Of a DNA stretch of 64,000 nt, positions 21,562 to 29,308 are shown piece after piece; the first letter of the stretch is position 1, and every line of letters begins with the position of its first letter. The position numbers and the translations under genes were made by a program. Origin of the DNA: Telmatobacter sp. DSM 110680 (GTDB lineage Bacteria > Acidobacteriota > Terriglobia > Terriglobales > Acidobacteriaceae). The DNA is taken from NCBI RefSeq assembly GCF_039994875.1, contig NZ_CP121196.1, positions 1,612,001 to 1,676,000 of the forward strand, written 5' to 3'. The notes under the pieces were generated by a model. The model saw only the letters and a program-made list of their open reading frames with translations. It was not told the origin of the DNA and did not search any database.

Positions 21562-23136
21562 CTATGCGCCGCCCTCTTCATTCTCTTCGGTTCCTTCGTC
21601 CACGTCCGGGACGTTGTCGACCGCAAGTTCTGCCGCGGTCTCGTCCTGATCTTCAGTGGCTTCTTCAAGCACTTCTTGCGAGTTTTCGAGCTCTGCTTCC
21701 GCGGTTCCAGCCACAGCCTCGGCAGTCTCAATTTCTGACTCGCCTTCAGAGATCGTGCCAGTGTCTGCCGCTGCCGTCAGTGCGGCAGGCTCGTCGATAC
21801 CTTCGGGTTCTGGCGCTCCAGCTTCCCCGGCAGTTGCGGAAGGTTCAGGTTCTTCACCTTCCTCGAAATGGCCGAAGTAGTGGCGAACTGCGACGCTGAT
21901 GCGTTCCAGCGTCTTCTCGCCGATCCCCGGAATCTCTTCCAGCTGCTCCGGCGTCATATCGGCCAGTCCTTCTACCGTGGTAATGCCGGCAGCGACAAGC
22001 TTTTGGATGATGCCTTCGCCCAGTTCCGTAACCTGCTCGATCGGAGTCGAAGGTCCACCGGTGAGCGCCTGCATCTGCTGCTCCACTTCCTGGCGCTTCT
22101 CTTCTTCGCTCTTGATATCGATCTTCCAGCCCAGCAACTTGGCCGCGAGCCGGACGTTCTGACCCTTCTTGCCGATCGCCAGCGAGAGTTGCGTGTCATC
22201 CACGATGACTTCAAGCTGCTTGTCCGTCAGGTCGGTGATGGAAACGCGGCTGACCTTGGCAGGCTGCAGTGCCTTTTCCGCAAAGGTCGTGATCTCTTCG
22301 CTGAACTCAATGATGTCGATCTTCTCGCCGCGCAGTTCACGAATGATGGACTGCACGCGCATGCCCTTCATTCCCACGCATGCACCCACCGGGTCGACGT
22401 CCTTGTCGCGCGACTGAACAGCAATCTTGGTGCGCTCGCCGGCCTCGCGTGCAATGGCGCGGATGGTCACTGTGTTGTCGTAAATTTCCGGCACTTCCGA
22501 CTGGAAAAGGTTCTGCACCAGCTCCGGCGCGGCGCGGGATACGATCACCTGCGGCCCCTTGGCTGCGCGATCCACTTTCAGTAACACCACGCGAACCCGC
22601 TCGCCAATGGTGAACTGTTCAAGCCGCGATTGCTCGCGCTTGGGGCAGCGTGCTTCAGCTTTGCCGAGGTCGTAGATTACGTCCTGGCCTTCAATGCGCT
22701 TCACCGTCGCGTTCAGTACTTCCTTCTCGCGATGTGCGTACTCGTTGAACACTGTATCGCGCTCGGCCTCGCGCACCTTTTGGAAAATCACCTGCTTGGC
22801 AAGCTGTGCCGCGATGCGTCCCAGTGGCGTGGTGTCGCGATACATACGAATCTCGCTGCCGACTTCAACACCCGGCGCGAGCTCATTGGCTTCTTCCAGC
22901 GTGATCTGGTTCACCGGATCTTCAAGCTCGTCGTCGTTGGCAACGACGGTCTTGTAGATGTAGGCAGTGATCTCGCCGGTATCCTTATTCAGCTCTCCGC
23001 GCATGTTCTCCTGGGTCTTGTAGTACTTGCGCGTGGCCAGGGCAATCGCCTCTTCCACGGCACCCACCACGATTTGAGGCTCAATGCCCTTTTCGCGACT
23101 CAGGAGTTCGATACTTTGATATAAAGCGCTGGCCAT
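21562..23136 (-). CDS. nusA: Transcription termination/antitermination protein NusA
   Basis: NusA binds RNA polymerase and controls pausing, termination and antitermination. The 524-residue product has the N-terminal polymerase-binding domain (to about 130), an S1 domain (about 135-200, EVLNATVKRIEGQDVIYDLG), two KH domains (with DPVGACVGMKGMRVQSI and LAIGKKGQNVRLAAKLLGW), and a helix-hairpin-helix repeat (TPEQLEEIPGIGEKTLERI). A very acidic, Ala/Glu-rich tail of about 95 residues completes it. The tail is unusual against the family norm but fits the acidic C-terminal repeats of E. coli NusA in charge. Confidence 0.96.
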   Translation of the reverse strand: MASALYQSIELLSREKGIEPQIVVGAVEEAIALATRKYYKTQENMRGELNKDTGEITAYIYKTVVANDDELEDPVNQITLEEANELAPGVEVGSEIRMYRDTTPLGRIAAQLAKQVIFQKVREAERDTVFNEYAHREKEVLNATVKRIEGQDVIYDLGKAEARCPKREQSRLEQFTIGERVRVVLLKVDRAAKGPQVIVSRAAPELVQNLFQSEVPEIYDNTVTIRAIAREAGERTKIAVQSRDKDVDPVGACVGMKGMRVQSIIRELRGEKIDIIEFSEEITTFAEKALQPAKVSRVSITDLTDKQLEVIVDDTQLSLAIGKKGQNVRLAAKLLGWKIDIKSEEEKRQEVEQQMQALTGGPSTPIEQVTELGEGIIQKLVAAGITTVEGLADMTPEQLEEIPGIGEKTLERISVAVRHYFGHFEEGEEPEPSATAGEAGAPEPEGIDEPAALTAAADTGTISEGESEIETAEAVAGTAEAELENSQEVLEEATEDQDETAAELAVDNVPDVDEGTEENEEGGA

Positions 23137-23258
23137 GCTCTTCTTACTCTCTCGGATTTTCTTTGGGCGACCCGTCCGTGCTCCGGACCAGTTGCACCAT
23201 TAAATTGTTGTTGGAGAAGCTACGATTCAAGCCTCTCAAGCCACACGCCAACGCGTGT

Positions 23259-23849
23259 CTAAATCTCCGGAATCAGCTCTGCTTTCTCAACGTTGTCCAG
23301 AGCAATCTCGACCGTATTCACGCCCGCCTTGCGGCTCTTGCTGTTTTGCTGCGTAGCTGCAAGATCAAGTGCGATATTTGTCCCCGAACCCGCCAGCAGC
23401 CGTCCTCTCCAGTGCCGGTTATTGCGAACCGGTTCGAACGTCTGCACTTTCACCAGGCATCCCTTAAACCGTTGAAACTCTTCCGGCTTGGTCAACTTGC
23501 GGTCAAGCCCCGGAGAACTGGCTTCCAGTGTGAATTCATCTCCGGGTACTAGATCTTCGACATCCAGCAGAACGCCGAAATCCCGGCTGAACTCTGCACA
23601 GTCTTCGTGTGTAACCCCGGAAAGCTGTTCTACGCTCAACTTGCCTTCAACCAACCGCTCGGGAAGTCCTTCAAGCCCGGCCGCAATCTCCGCCCGCAGT
23701 CTTGCTCGGCCTTCGGCGTTCTTCTCGAGGAAAACCCTCAAAACACGTTCTTTAGCCGGCCCTGCGAGTTCAACATCCACCACATCTAGACCGTGGGATG
23801 CTGCCACTCGCTGTGCTGCCACTCGAATCTCGTCCAGCTTTGTTGCCAT
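23259..23849 (-). CDS. rimP: Ribosome maturation factor RimP
   Basis: RimP helps assemble the 30S subunit. The 196-residue product has the N-terminal alpha/beta domain (residues 1-100) with LEASSPGLDRKLTKPEEFQR at the domain boundary, the diagnostic RimP motif, followed by the SH3-like domain that starts at FKGCLVKVQT. It is slightly longer than E. coli RimP because of a short loop insertion near TQQNSKSRKAG. It is the first gene of the rimP-nusA-infB operon and sits behind a structured leader. Confidence 0.93.
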   Translation of the reverse strand: MATKLDEIRVAAQRVAASHGLDVVDVELAGPAKERVLRVFLEKNAEGRARLRAEIAAGLEGLPERLVEGKLSVEQLSGVTHEDCAEFSRDFGVLLDVEDLVPGDEFTLEASSPGLDRKLTKPEEFQRFKGCLVKVQTFEPVRNNRHWRGRLLAGSGTNIALDLAATQQNSKSRKAGVNTVEIALDNVEKAELIPEI

Positions 23850-23931
23850 TGCGTCGAAGCCCGCCCGTTGGCCCCTTTGCCTAGGGGCTCCCGGTCAAAA
23901 TCAGCGGCCGTTTTCCGGGAGAAATTTGCAC

Positions 23932-23959
23932 CAAATAAAAAGTGGGCTATAAGCCCACT
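23932..23959 (-). terminator. Intrinsic terminator in the rimP-nusA-infB leader (possible attenuator)
   Basis: Read on the minus strand, AGTGGGCT-TAT-AGCCCACT is followed directly by TTTTATTT. The stem lies at 23941-23948 and 23952-23959. It is a textbook intrinsic terminator, yet it is located between the presumed promoter at 24022-24050 and the rimP start at 23849. No minus-strand gene lies upstream for it to terminate, so attenuation of the operon is the simplest explanation. Confidence 0.75.
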
Positions 23960-24021
23960 CATCTCTCCGCCAGCCGGCAAACTCACGGCAACTCAGGCGG
24001 ACAAACTCGTCTGCACTACCT

Positions 24022-24050
24022 AGCATACGGCGTTTTCTGCGGAAATTCAA
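24022..24050 (-). promoter_or_regulatory. Promoter of the rimP-nusA-infB operon
   Basis: On the minus strand TTGAAT (24045-24050) and TATGCT (24022-24027) are separated by exactly 17 bp, a good match to a housekeeping promoter. Transcription would start near 24015, giving a leader of about 165 nt that carries a CCGCC...GGCGG stem and then the terminator hairpin. Confidence 0.6.
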
Positions 24051-24337
24051 ACCATCTGCCCACTTGGCTAATGCAAATCTCTATATTTCATGGAGAGAAT
24101 CGATCTTTGCGGCGCCGGTCACGTTCCGTCAGCTTGCAAACGCTTACAAATATCATGCGTTTAGGTCGCAAAAACCTCACCGACGGCATCCGAAGCCAAC
24201 ACTTATCATCCATAGTAATGAGCATAAGTTATTTATATTGAGTGCGATACCTCTCTGATTCGACTGTGTGATGGACTTACCACTATTGGGGGGCAGAAAT
24301 TGCTCCGAACCAGAGGAATAATGGGTGAGCCTTAATC
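24051..24337. other. Intergenic region before the EAL-domain gene
   Basis: Together with the rimP leader this forms a gap of nearly 490 bp between divergent genes. This part is noticeably AT-richer than its surroundings, particularly around 24200-24245. It presumably holds the promoter of the phosphodiesterase gene, but no convincing -35/-10 pair could be assigned. No gene is seen. Confidence 0.5.
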
Positions 24338-25960
24338 ATGCGAACACTTGTCCAGCGTGTAGTCGTCACAATCCTGTCAACCATGTTCCTCGCCGCGGCG
24401 GGAGCGCTGGGTGGATATCTCCTTGGTCGTGCGTTTGCCTTGCAACAGGCAGAAGCCCGATTGGACCATTACGCAAATCGAATCCTGCTCGAAAGCGTGA
24501 CCTCTTCCGCAGAGTCGCGAGCGGTCCTCGCGACCATGAATACCTCGTCCTACGATTTCTGTTCCGACACCGAAATCGAATACTTTCGTCAGCTCATCTT
24601 TCAATCGCAGTTTTTGAAAGCGGCAGGTCGTATGCGCGATGGACGTATCGCGTGCTCTACGACTTCAGGCCGCAGCGAACTTGCCCAAGCGCAAAATATA
24701 CCGACGATCGCCCGGCAGGATGGGACGAAGATTTACAAGAATATTCCTGCATTTCGCCTCGACGACCAGAATGTAATCTCGGTGCAGCTCGGAAATTCCT
24801 TTATCGTCTATAACCCTTACACGATGGCTTCCCTCGTGATGCCTCCCATGCATTTCACCGAGACGGCAATCGACGCGTCCACCGGGAAGGGAGGATTGTT
24901 GCTCGGCGAGCTTCCAAAGGTGGATCAAAAAATCCTGATGCAGGATGGCAAGGTTCAGATAGGCGACACGCTGTATGCCACGCGCTGCGCCACTAATGGC
25001 GCGACTTGTATGACGGCCTACATCTCGATTCCCGATGCGCTGGCCCTCACGCGAAGTTATGCCATGGTGTTTCTTGCTTTGGGCGCGTTATCAGGATCAC
25101 TCGTCGGAGTGCTATTCCCCATGCTTTACAGCCGCAACAAAAGTGTGGAGCAGCAACTACTGCGTGCGTTGCGCGCCGACGCTCTCACCGTCGTGTATCA
25201 GCCCATTGTTGATCTCTCTACCGGTCAAATCGTTGAAACTGAAGCGCTGGTGCGCTGGACCGACGAATATAAAAACGCAGTCAGCCCTGAAGTGTTCGTG
25301 AAGATCGCCGAGGAGCGCGGCTTTGTTGGTCAGATCACGAAACTCGTGGTGCGCCACGCTCTGCGCGATTTTGGTGCCACCATGCGCGCGCGTTCCACAT
25401 TCCGCGTCAACGTGAACATCGCTGCGTCCGATCTGGCAGACAGCGACTTCCTTCCCATGGTCGATAAGGCACTTTCCGACGCTGAAGTTTCGCCGCGCAA
25501 TCTCGGCATCGAAATCACCGAGAGCTATACCGCTCGCCAGCAGGTCGCTCGCAATACCATCCTCCGCCTGCGCCGCCAGGGGCACTACGTCGCCATCGAC
25601 GATTTCGGTACCGGCTATTCCAGCCTTGCCTATCTGCACGACCTTTCAGTGGACGCGATCAAAATTGACAAGGCCTTCACCAAGGCAATCGGTACAGACG
25701 CCGTAACCGTCTCCATCCTTCCGCAAATTCTCACCATGGCAGAGACACTCAAGCTGCGCGTGGTGGTCGAGGGAATTGAAACAAAGGCACAGGCAGACTA
25801 TTTCGCAGCCAGCAACCAGCGCATTCACGCACAAGGATGGTTATTCGGACGTCCGGTTCCCGCCCGCGTGTTTCTGCAGCTGTTGGATGAAGAAGAAGCA
25901 AGGCTCAGCAAAGTGCAAGAAGAAGAAATGCCTGCCGGCGCTACCGCCGTTGCATTCTAG
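24338..25960 (+). CDS. CSS-motif cyclic-di-GMP phosphodiesterase (PdeC-like)
   Basis: The protein hydrolyses cyclic di-GMP and probably senses the periplasmic redox state. The 540 residues comprise membrane segment 1 (about 7-30), a periplasmic CSS-type domain (about 35-235), membrane segment 2 (about 240-263) and a cytoplasmic EAL domain (about 275-520). In the periplasmic domain Cys75 and Cys106 are spaced like the disulfide pair of E. coli PdeC; the CSS triplet itself reads CST. Catalytic features are complete: EAL at 302-304 in ETEALVRW, DDFGTGYSS at 421-429, KIDKAF and VVEGIET. It is transcribed alone, before an M24 peptidase. Confidence 0.93.
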   Translation: MRTLVQRVVVTILSTMFLAAAGALGGYLLGRAFALQQAEARLDHYANRILLESVTSSAESRAVLATMNTSSYDFCSDTEIEYFRQLIFQSQFLKAAGRMRDGRIACSTTSGRSELAQAQNIPTIARQDGTKIYKNIPAFRLDDQNVISVQLGNSFIVYNPYTMASLVMPPMHFTETAIDASTGKGGLLLGELPKVDQKILMQDGKVQIGDTLYATRCATNGATCMTAYISIPDALALTRSYAMVFLALGALSGSLVGVLFPMLYSRNKSVEQQLLRALRADALTVVYQPIVDLSTGQIVETEALVRWTDEYKNAVSPEVFVKIAEERGFVGQITKLVVRHALRDFGATMRARSTFRVNVNIAASDLADSDFLPMVDKALSDAEVSPRNLGIEITESYTARQQVARNTILRLRRQGHYVAIDDFGTGYSSLAYLHDLSVDAIKIDKAFTKAIGTDAVTVSILPQILTMAETLKLRVVVEGIETKAQADYFAASNQRIHAQGWLFGRPVPARVFLQLLDEEEARLSKVQEEEMPAGATAVAF

Positions 25961-26034
25961 AGCATTCTGTCAAATCGAGACAGCCACGGTAGATCTGCTT
26001 TGCGCCCGCCACTGCCGCAGGTGACAATAATGAG

Positions 26035-27393
26035 ATGAAGATGGCTCGGCTTGTTGCCCTGGTTCTGTTCGGTGCATCCTTTTTGCTCCCCTCATCGCAA
26101 GCTCTCGAAAAACAACCAGCGAGTGACTACCATGCGCGTCGCTTTGCGCTCGGCAAAGCGCTGCATGGCGGTGTCGCCATACTCTTCGCCGCAGAAGAGC
26201 CAGCTCTCGACTTCGATCCGTATCGGCAAGACTCTGACTTCTACTACCTGACCGGCTGGAACGAGCCGGGCGCGGCATTGTTGATCGTCGGTCCGGCAAA
26301 CGAGCCCGAGCGTCCCGGGCAAGCCGCACATTCCCACGAATACAAAGAGATTCTCTTTTTCCCCACGCGCAATCTGCGCACCGAAACCTACACCGGCGCC
26401 AAGATGGATGCGGCAAGTCCCGGCGTCGCCCGGGCCACCGGCGTAGACAACGTTGAGCCCATGACAAATCTCGCAGGCGACCTGAATAAGCTGATCGCCG
26501 ACGATCGCCGCGTAGCGTTCAATGTTTGGGTACAGCCAGGAGCCAAAGCCGCCGAATCTCTTCTCGGCTTTACCGCCACGACGCTAGGCGCTTCGGTTCC
26601 AGCATCACACGACGTAATCACTTTGACGATGCCATTGCGCGAAGTGAAGGACCAAGGCGAAATTGACTTGTTGAAGAAAGCGTCTACTGCTTCCATCGCC
26701 GCGCAGCACGAGATGATGAAATCCGTTAAGCCCGGCGTCACGGAGCGCACGATCGCCGGCAAGATGACGGCCGTATGGTACGAGCAGGGATGTGAGAGAC
26801 CGTCCTATGCGCCCATCGTCGGCACCGGTGTCAACTCGACGACCCTGCACTATTCAGCCAACGCCGCCACTATCGAGGACGGCGATGTCGTTGTGGTTGA
26901 CGCCGCGTGCGAATACTCAATGTACGCGTCAGACATCACGCGCACGGTTCCCGCCAACGGCCGCTTCACCGCGCGTCAGCGCGAAATTTACAACATCGTG
27001 CTCGAAGCACAGAAGGCGGCGATAGACGCATTCGTCGCGGGCAAGTCCAAGATCAACGACTTCCAGCATCGGGATCCAGACTCGCTCGATGTTGCTGTAT
27101 ACAACTACATCAATACCCATGGCAAAGATCTACACGGCGAGCCGCTTGGCAAATACTGGCTTCACGGTCTCGGTCACATGTTAGGCATCGACGTACACGA
27201 TCCAGCGCAGTACCCAGCGGTGCTCAAGCCTGGCATGGTCTTTACAATCGAACCTGGTGTGTACATCCCCGAGGAAAAGATTGGTGTGCGCATCGAATGT
27301 AATTTTCTGGTGCTGCCCGACGGCAAGCTTCTCGATCTCGACGCCGATCTGCCCCACACCGCCGAAGAAGTAGAAGCGGCAATGCATAAGTAG
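26035..27393 (+). CDS. Exported Xaa-Pro aminopeptidase (peptidase M24)
   Basis: The enzyme family removes N-terminal residues preceding proline using two metal ions. The 452-residue product has a signal peptide (MARLVALVLFGASFLLPSSQA), an N-terminal aminopeptidase P domain (about 30-180) and a pita-bread catalytic domain (about 200-450). All five metal ligands can be placed: Asp289, Asp300, His381, Glu406 and Glu421. The signal peptide suggests action in the periplasm on scavenged peptides. The frame could start at either of two ATGs two codons apart. Confidence 0.92.
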   Translation: MKMARLVALVLFGASFLLPSSQALEKQPASDYHARRFALGKALHGGVAILFAAEEPALDFDPYRQDSDFYYLTGWNEPGAALLIVGPANEPERPGQAAHSHEYKEILFFPTRNLRTETYTGAKMDAASPGVARATGVDNVEPMTNLAGDLNKLIADDRRVAFNVWVQPGAKAAESLLGFTATTLGASVPASHDVITLTMPLREVKDQGEIDLLKKASTASIAAQHEMMKSVKPGVTERTIAGKMTAVWYEQGCERPSYAPIVGTGVNSTTLHYSANAATIEDGDVVVVDAACEYSMYASDITRTVPANGRFTARQREIYNIVLEAQKAAIDAFVAGKSKINDFQHRDPDSLDVAVYNYINTHGKDLHGEPLGKYWLHGLGHMLGIDVHDPAQYPAVLKPGMVFTIEPGVYIPEEKIGVRIECNFLVLPDGKLLDLDADLPHTAEEVEAAMHK

Positions 27394-27415
27394 CATTCAG
27401 AAAGCCCGTGCAAGC

Positions 27416-27787
27416 ATGGATCAGGACGCGATTGAATCTTCACAGCTCGACGCATTGAGTCAGGTCTTCTCCGATCAGCTTCAGGCTTGCCTCGAAGAAT
27501 GCGCCCACGGACGTCCCGGCCTTTTTTCTGATCTTCAACTCACCCGCGAGGAAGAGCATGAACGGGAATGGCCCGAAGCTGCCCGCCTGCGCGAACTAGC
27601 CATCGCCCTGCAGAACATCTTCGCGCAGCAGGAACAGCGCAACGCCCTCTGCGATGAGTTCCTCGACCTGTGTTCGATGCACGGTGAAAGCCATCCCGGA
27701 GAATCGCGCCTGGCGCGCCTGTTTCTCAAACGCATTGACCACGGACAGGTGGGAACGCCAACGCAGGAACCGTGGAAGCCATGGTAG
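27416..27787 (+). CDS. Small acidic protein of unknown function
   Basis: The 123-residue product is acidic and almost wholly helical in appearance, with Glu-rich stretches (LTREEEHEREWPEAARLREL) and four cysteines (LQACLEECAHG, ALCDEFLDLCSMHG). No family is recognised. It begins 22 bp after the peptidase gene and overlaps the next gene by 7 bp, so the three are probably co-transcribed. Confidence 0.6.
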   Translation: MDQDAIESSQLDALSQVFSDQLQACLEECAHGRPGLFSDLQLTREEEHEREWPEAARLRELAIALQNIFAQQEQRNALCDEFLDLCSMHGESHPGESRLARLFLKRIDHGQVGTPTQEPWKPW

Positions 27788-28170
27788 CCCTGCACGCATT
27801 CCTCGCCCTGCTCGCCGGCTTCGTGACCATGGCAGCAATTGTTGCGGTCATCACCATGCTGCTGCAGAAACTTACTCCCGGCTGGGTAGGCGAACCAGGA
27901 AAACCTAAGCCCGGTTACGTCTTCGTCAACCTCGGATATTCGTTCCTCGCTGCGGCCGCAGGCGGTTACGTCACTGCCTTGATCGCCGAACACAATCCAC
28001 TGATTCATGTGCTGGCGCTGGCGATTACAGTGTTACTGCTCGCCGCCCTCAGCGCCCTGCAGCAGCGTGGACAGCAACCAATCGCGTACGTTCTCGCACT
28101 CGTCGCGCTAACACCCCTTGGCGTTCTCGCGGGAGGATTATTGAGAATGCGAGTTCTGGGAGTGATCTAG
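27781..28170 (+). CDS. Small four-segment membrane protein
   Basis: The 129-residue product has about four hydrophobic segments (near residues 4-27, 45-65, 70-90 and 100-122) separated by short loops, including a GWVGEPGKPKPGYVFVN loop. No family is recognised. The ATG at 27781 lies inside the end of the preceding gene, a coupling overlap; a GTG three codons earlier is an alternative. A terminator shared with the convergent outer-membrane gene follows. Confidence 0.62.
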   Translation: MVALHAFLALLAGFVTMAAIVAVITMLLQKLTPGWVGEPGKPKPGYVFVNLGYSFLAAAAGGYVTALIAEHNPLIHVLALAITVLLLAALSALQQRGQQPIAYVLALVALTPLGVLAGGLLRMRVLGVI

Positions 28171-28197
28171 ACAGTAGTCCACGCGTGAGAATAGAAA

Positions 28198-28230
28198 GCC
28201 GCCCTGTCGCATCCATCGTGACAGGGCGGC
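28198..28230. terminator. Bidirectional terminator between convergent genes
   Basis: An 11-bp perfect stem (GCCGCCCTGTC with GACAGGGCGGC) lies between the end of the membrane-protein gene and the end of the outer-membrane gene on the other strand. The minus-strand side continues into a T-rich stretch. Confidence 0.8.
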
Positions 28231-28264
28231 CGTGTTTGGTACAGAGATCAAAGTGTTCTTACAC

Positions 28265-29149
28265 CTAGAAGCGCAGACCCACCGTAACCGGGATGATCTT
28301 TGTATCTGCACCAACAGCTGTAGTACCCAGGCCATTCGGTTGAGTTGTGATTGCAGGAGACAGAACGTCGAGATAGCGAGCCTCTGCAAAGATGCTCATC
28401 TTGCCATCGCCGTTCCATCCGCCGAATCGATGTGACATGCCTCCGCCAATATTCCATCCGCCCTGGTTGCTGGAGAAATGTCCCACCGTCACGTTCTGGG
28501 TTACGACACCGCAGTAGAAATAGGTGCAATATTGCTGCTGTTGCGGATCGGTGAAGCTGGTGACCTTGCGGTAGAAACCATATCCGCCGGTTGCATAGAA
28601 ATTAATCGAACTCTTCGGATTGAAGTCATAAACCGGATCGAGCGTTAACGACCAGATGTGATCGTTGCCGCCGGTTGCGCCGGCCTCGGCGATGATCTGT
28701 CCAGGAACCTTGTCGTCGATGAACTGATATTCCAGCATAAGAGCAAGATTCTTGTTGAAGCGGTAGCCGGCACCCACCGTAATATTGCCGCCCCATGTGA
28801 TGTATGGCGACGAATCACTGGTTGGCGCGTTGAAGCCCCCGCCCACCTCGTAGGTCAAATGGCTCCTGATTCCCCCACCCCCACCTCCGCCGCGGGACCT
28901 GTTATCGTACTGCCCCCCACCGGCTCCATTTGGCGATGGCGCAGCCGGCAAGGCGGATAGGTCAGGCATATCAGTGTCTGCACCAAGTTGGAGCGCGTTA
29001 GAACTGGACTCCGCCGCAGGGGCACTCACGGCACTCGACGATTCAGGAGTCATGGAGAGTTGGGCGCTCGCAGAACCGAGTGAAAAGGCAAGCCCAGCAC
29101 ACAGCAGAGCGGTCCGCCCGGCAAGTGTCGTATAGCGAACTGAAATCAT
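28265..29149 (-). CDS. Outer-membrane beta-barrel protein
   Basis: The 294-residue product has a signal peptide (TALLCAGLAFSLGSASA), a Ser/Ala-rich linker with a striking glycine run, then alternating strands of an eight-stranded-type barrel (HLTYEVGGGFNAP, ITVGAGYRFNKNLALMLEYQ, SINFYATGGYGFYRKV). It ends in VTVGLRF, the terminal aromatic signature for outer-membrane insertion. Two cysteines in YCTYFYC sit in a predicted loop. The start at 29149 gives a clean signal peptide and has GAGG upstream. The role is unknown; the OmpA/OmpW-like barrel class is the closest description. Confidence 0.85.
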   Translation of the reverse strand: MISVRYTTLAGRTALLCAGLAFSLGSASAQLSMTPESSSAVSAPAAESSSNALQLGADTDMPDLSALPAAPSPNGAGGGQYDNRSRGGGGGGGIRSHLTYEVGGGFNAPTSDSSPYITWGGNITVGAGYRFNKNLALMLEYQFIDDKVPGQIIAEAGATGGNDHIWSLTLDPVYDFNPKSSINFYATGGYGFYRKVTSFTDPQQQQYCTYFYCGVVTQNVTVGHFSSNQGGWNIGGGMSHRFGGWNGDGKMSIFAEARYLDVLSPAITTQPNGLGTTAVGADTKIIPVTVGLRF

Positions 29150-29251
29150 TTTCTGTACCTCGCAAAAGAATGTCCATATCGGGGAAGCATAAGTTCCCGT
29201 AAGCACTTAGACTCCCTTCCGGGATCAAAGTTGCATGCAGCATTCACATAG

Positions 29252-29281
29252 CGAAAGGCCGAGGTTACCCTCGGCCTTTCG
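29252..29281 (-). terminator. Terminator after the RNase E/G gene
   Basis: A 13-bp perfect stem (29252-29264 with 29269-29281, loop of 4) lies just downstream of the RNase E/G stop on the minus strand. The T residues are within and after the stem. Confidence 0.8.
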
Positions 29282-29308
29282 GTTTGAAGCTATGAAAAAC
29301 TCGATCGC

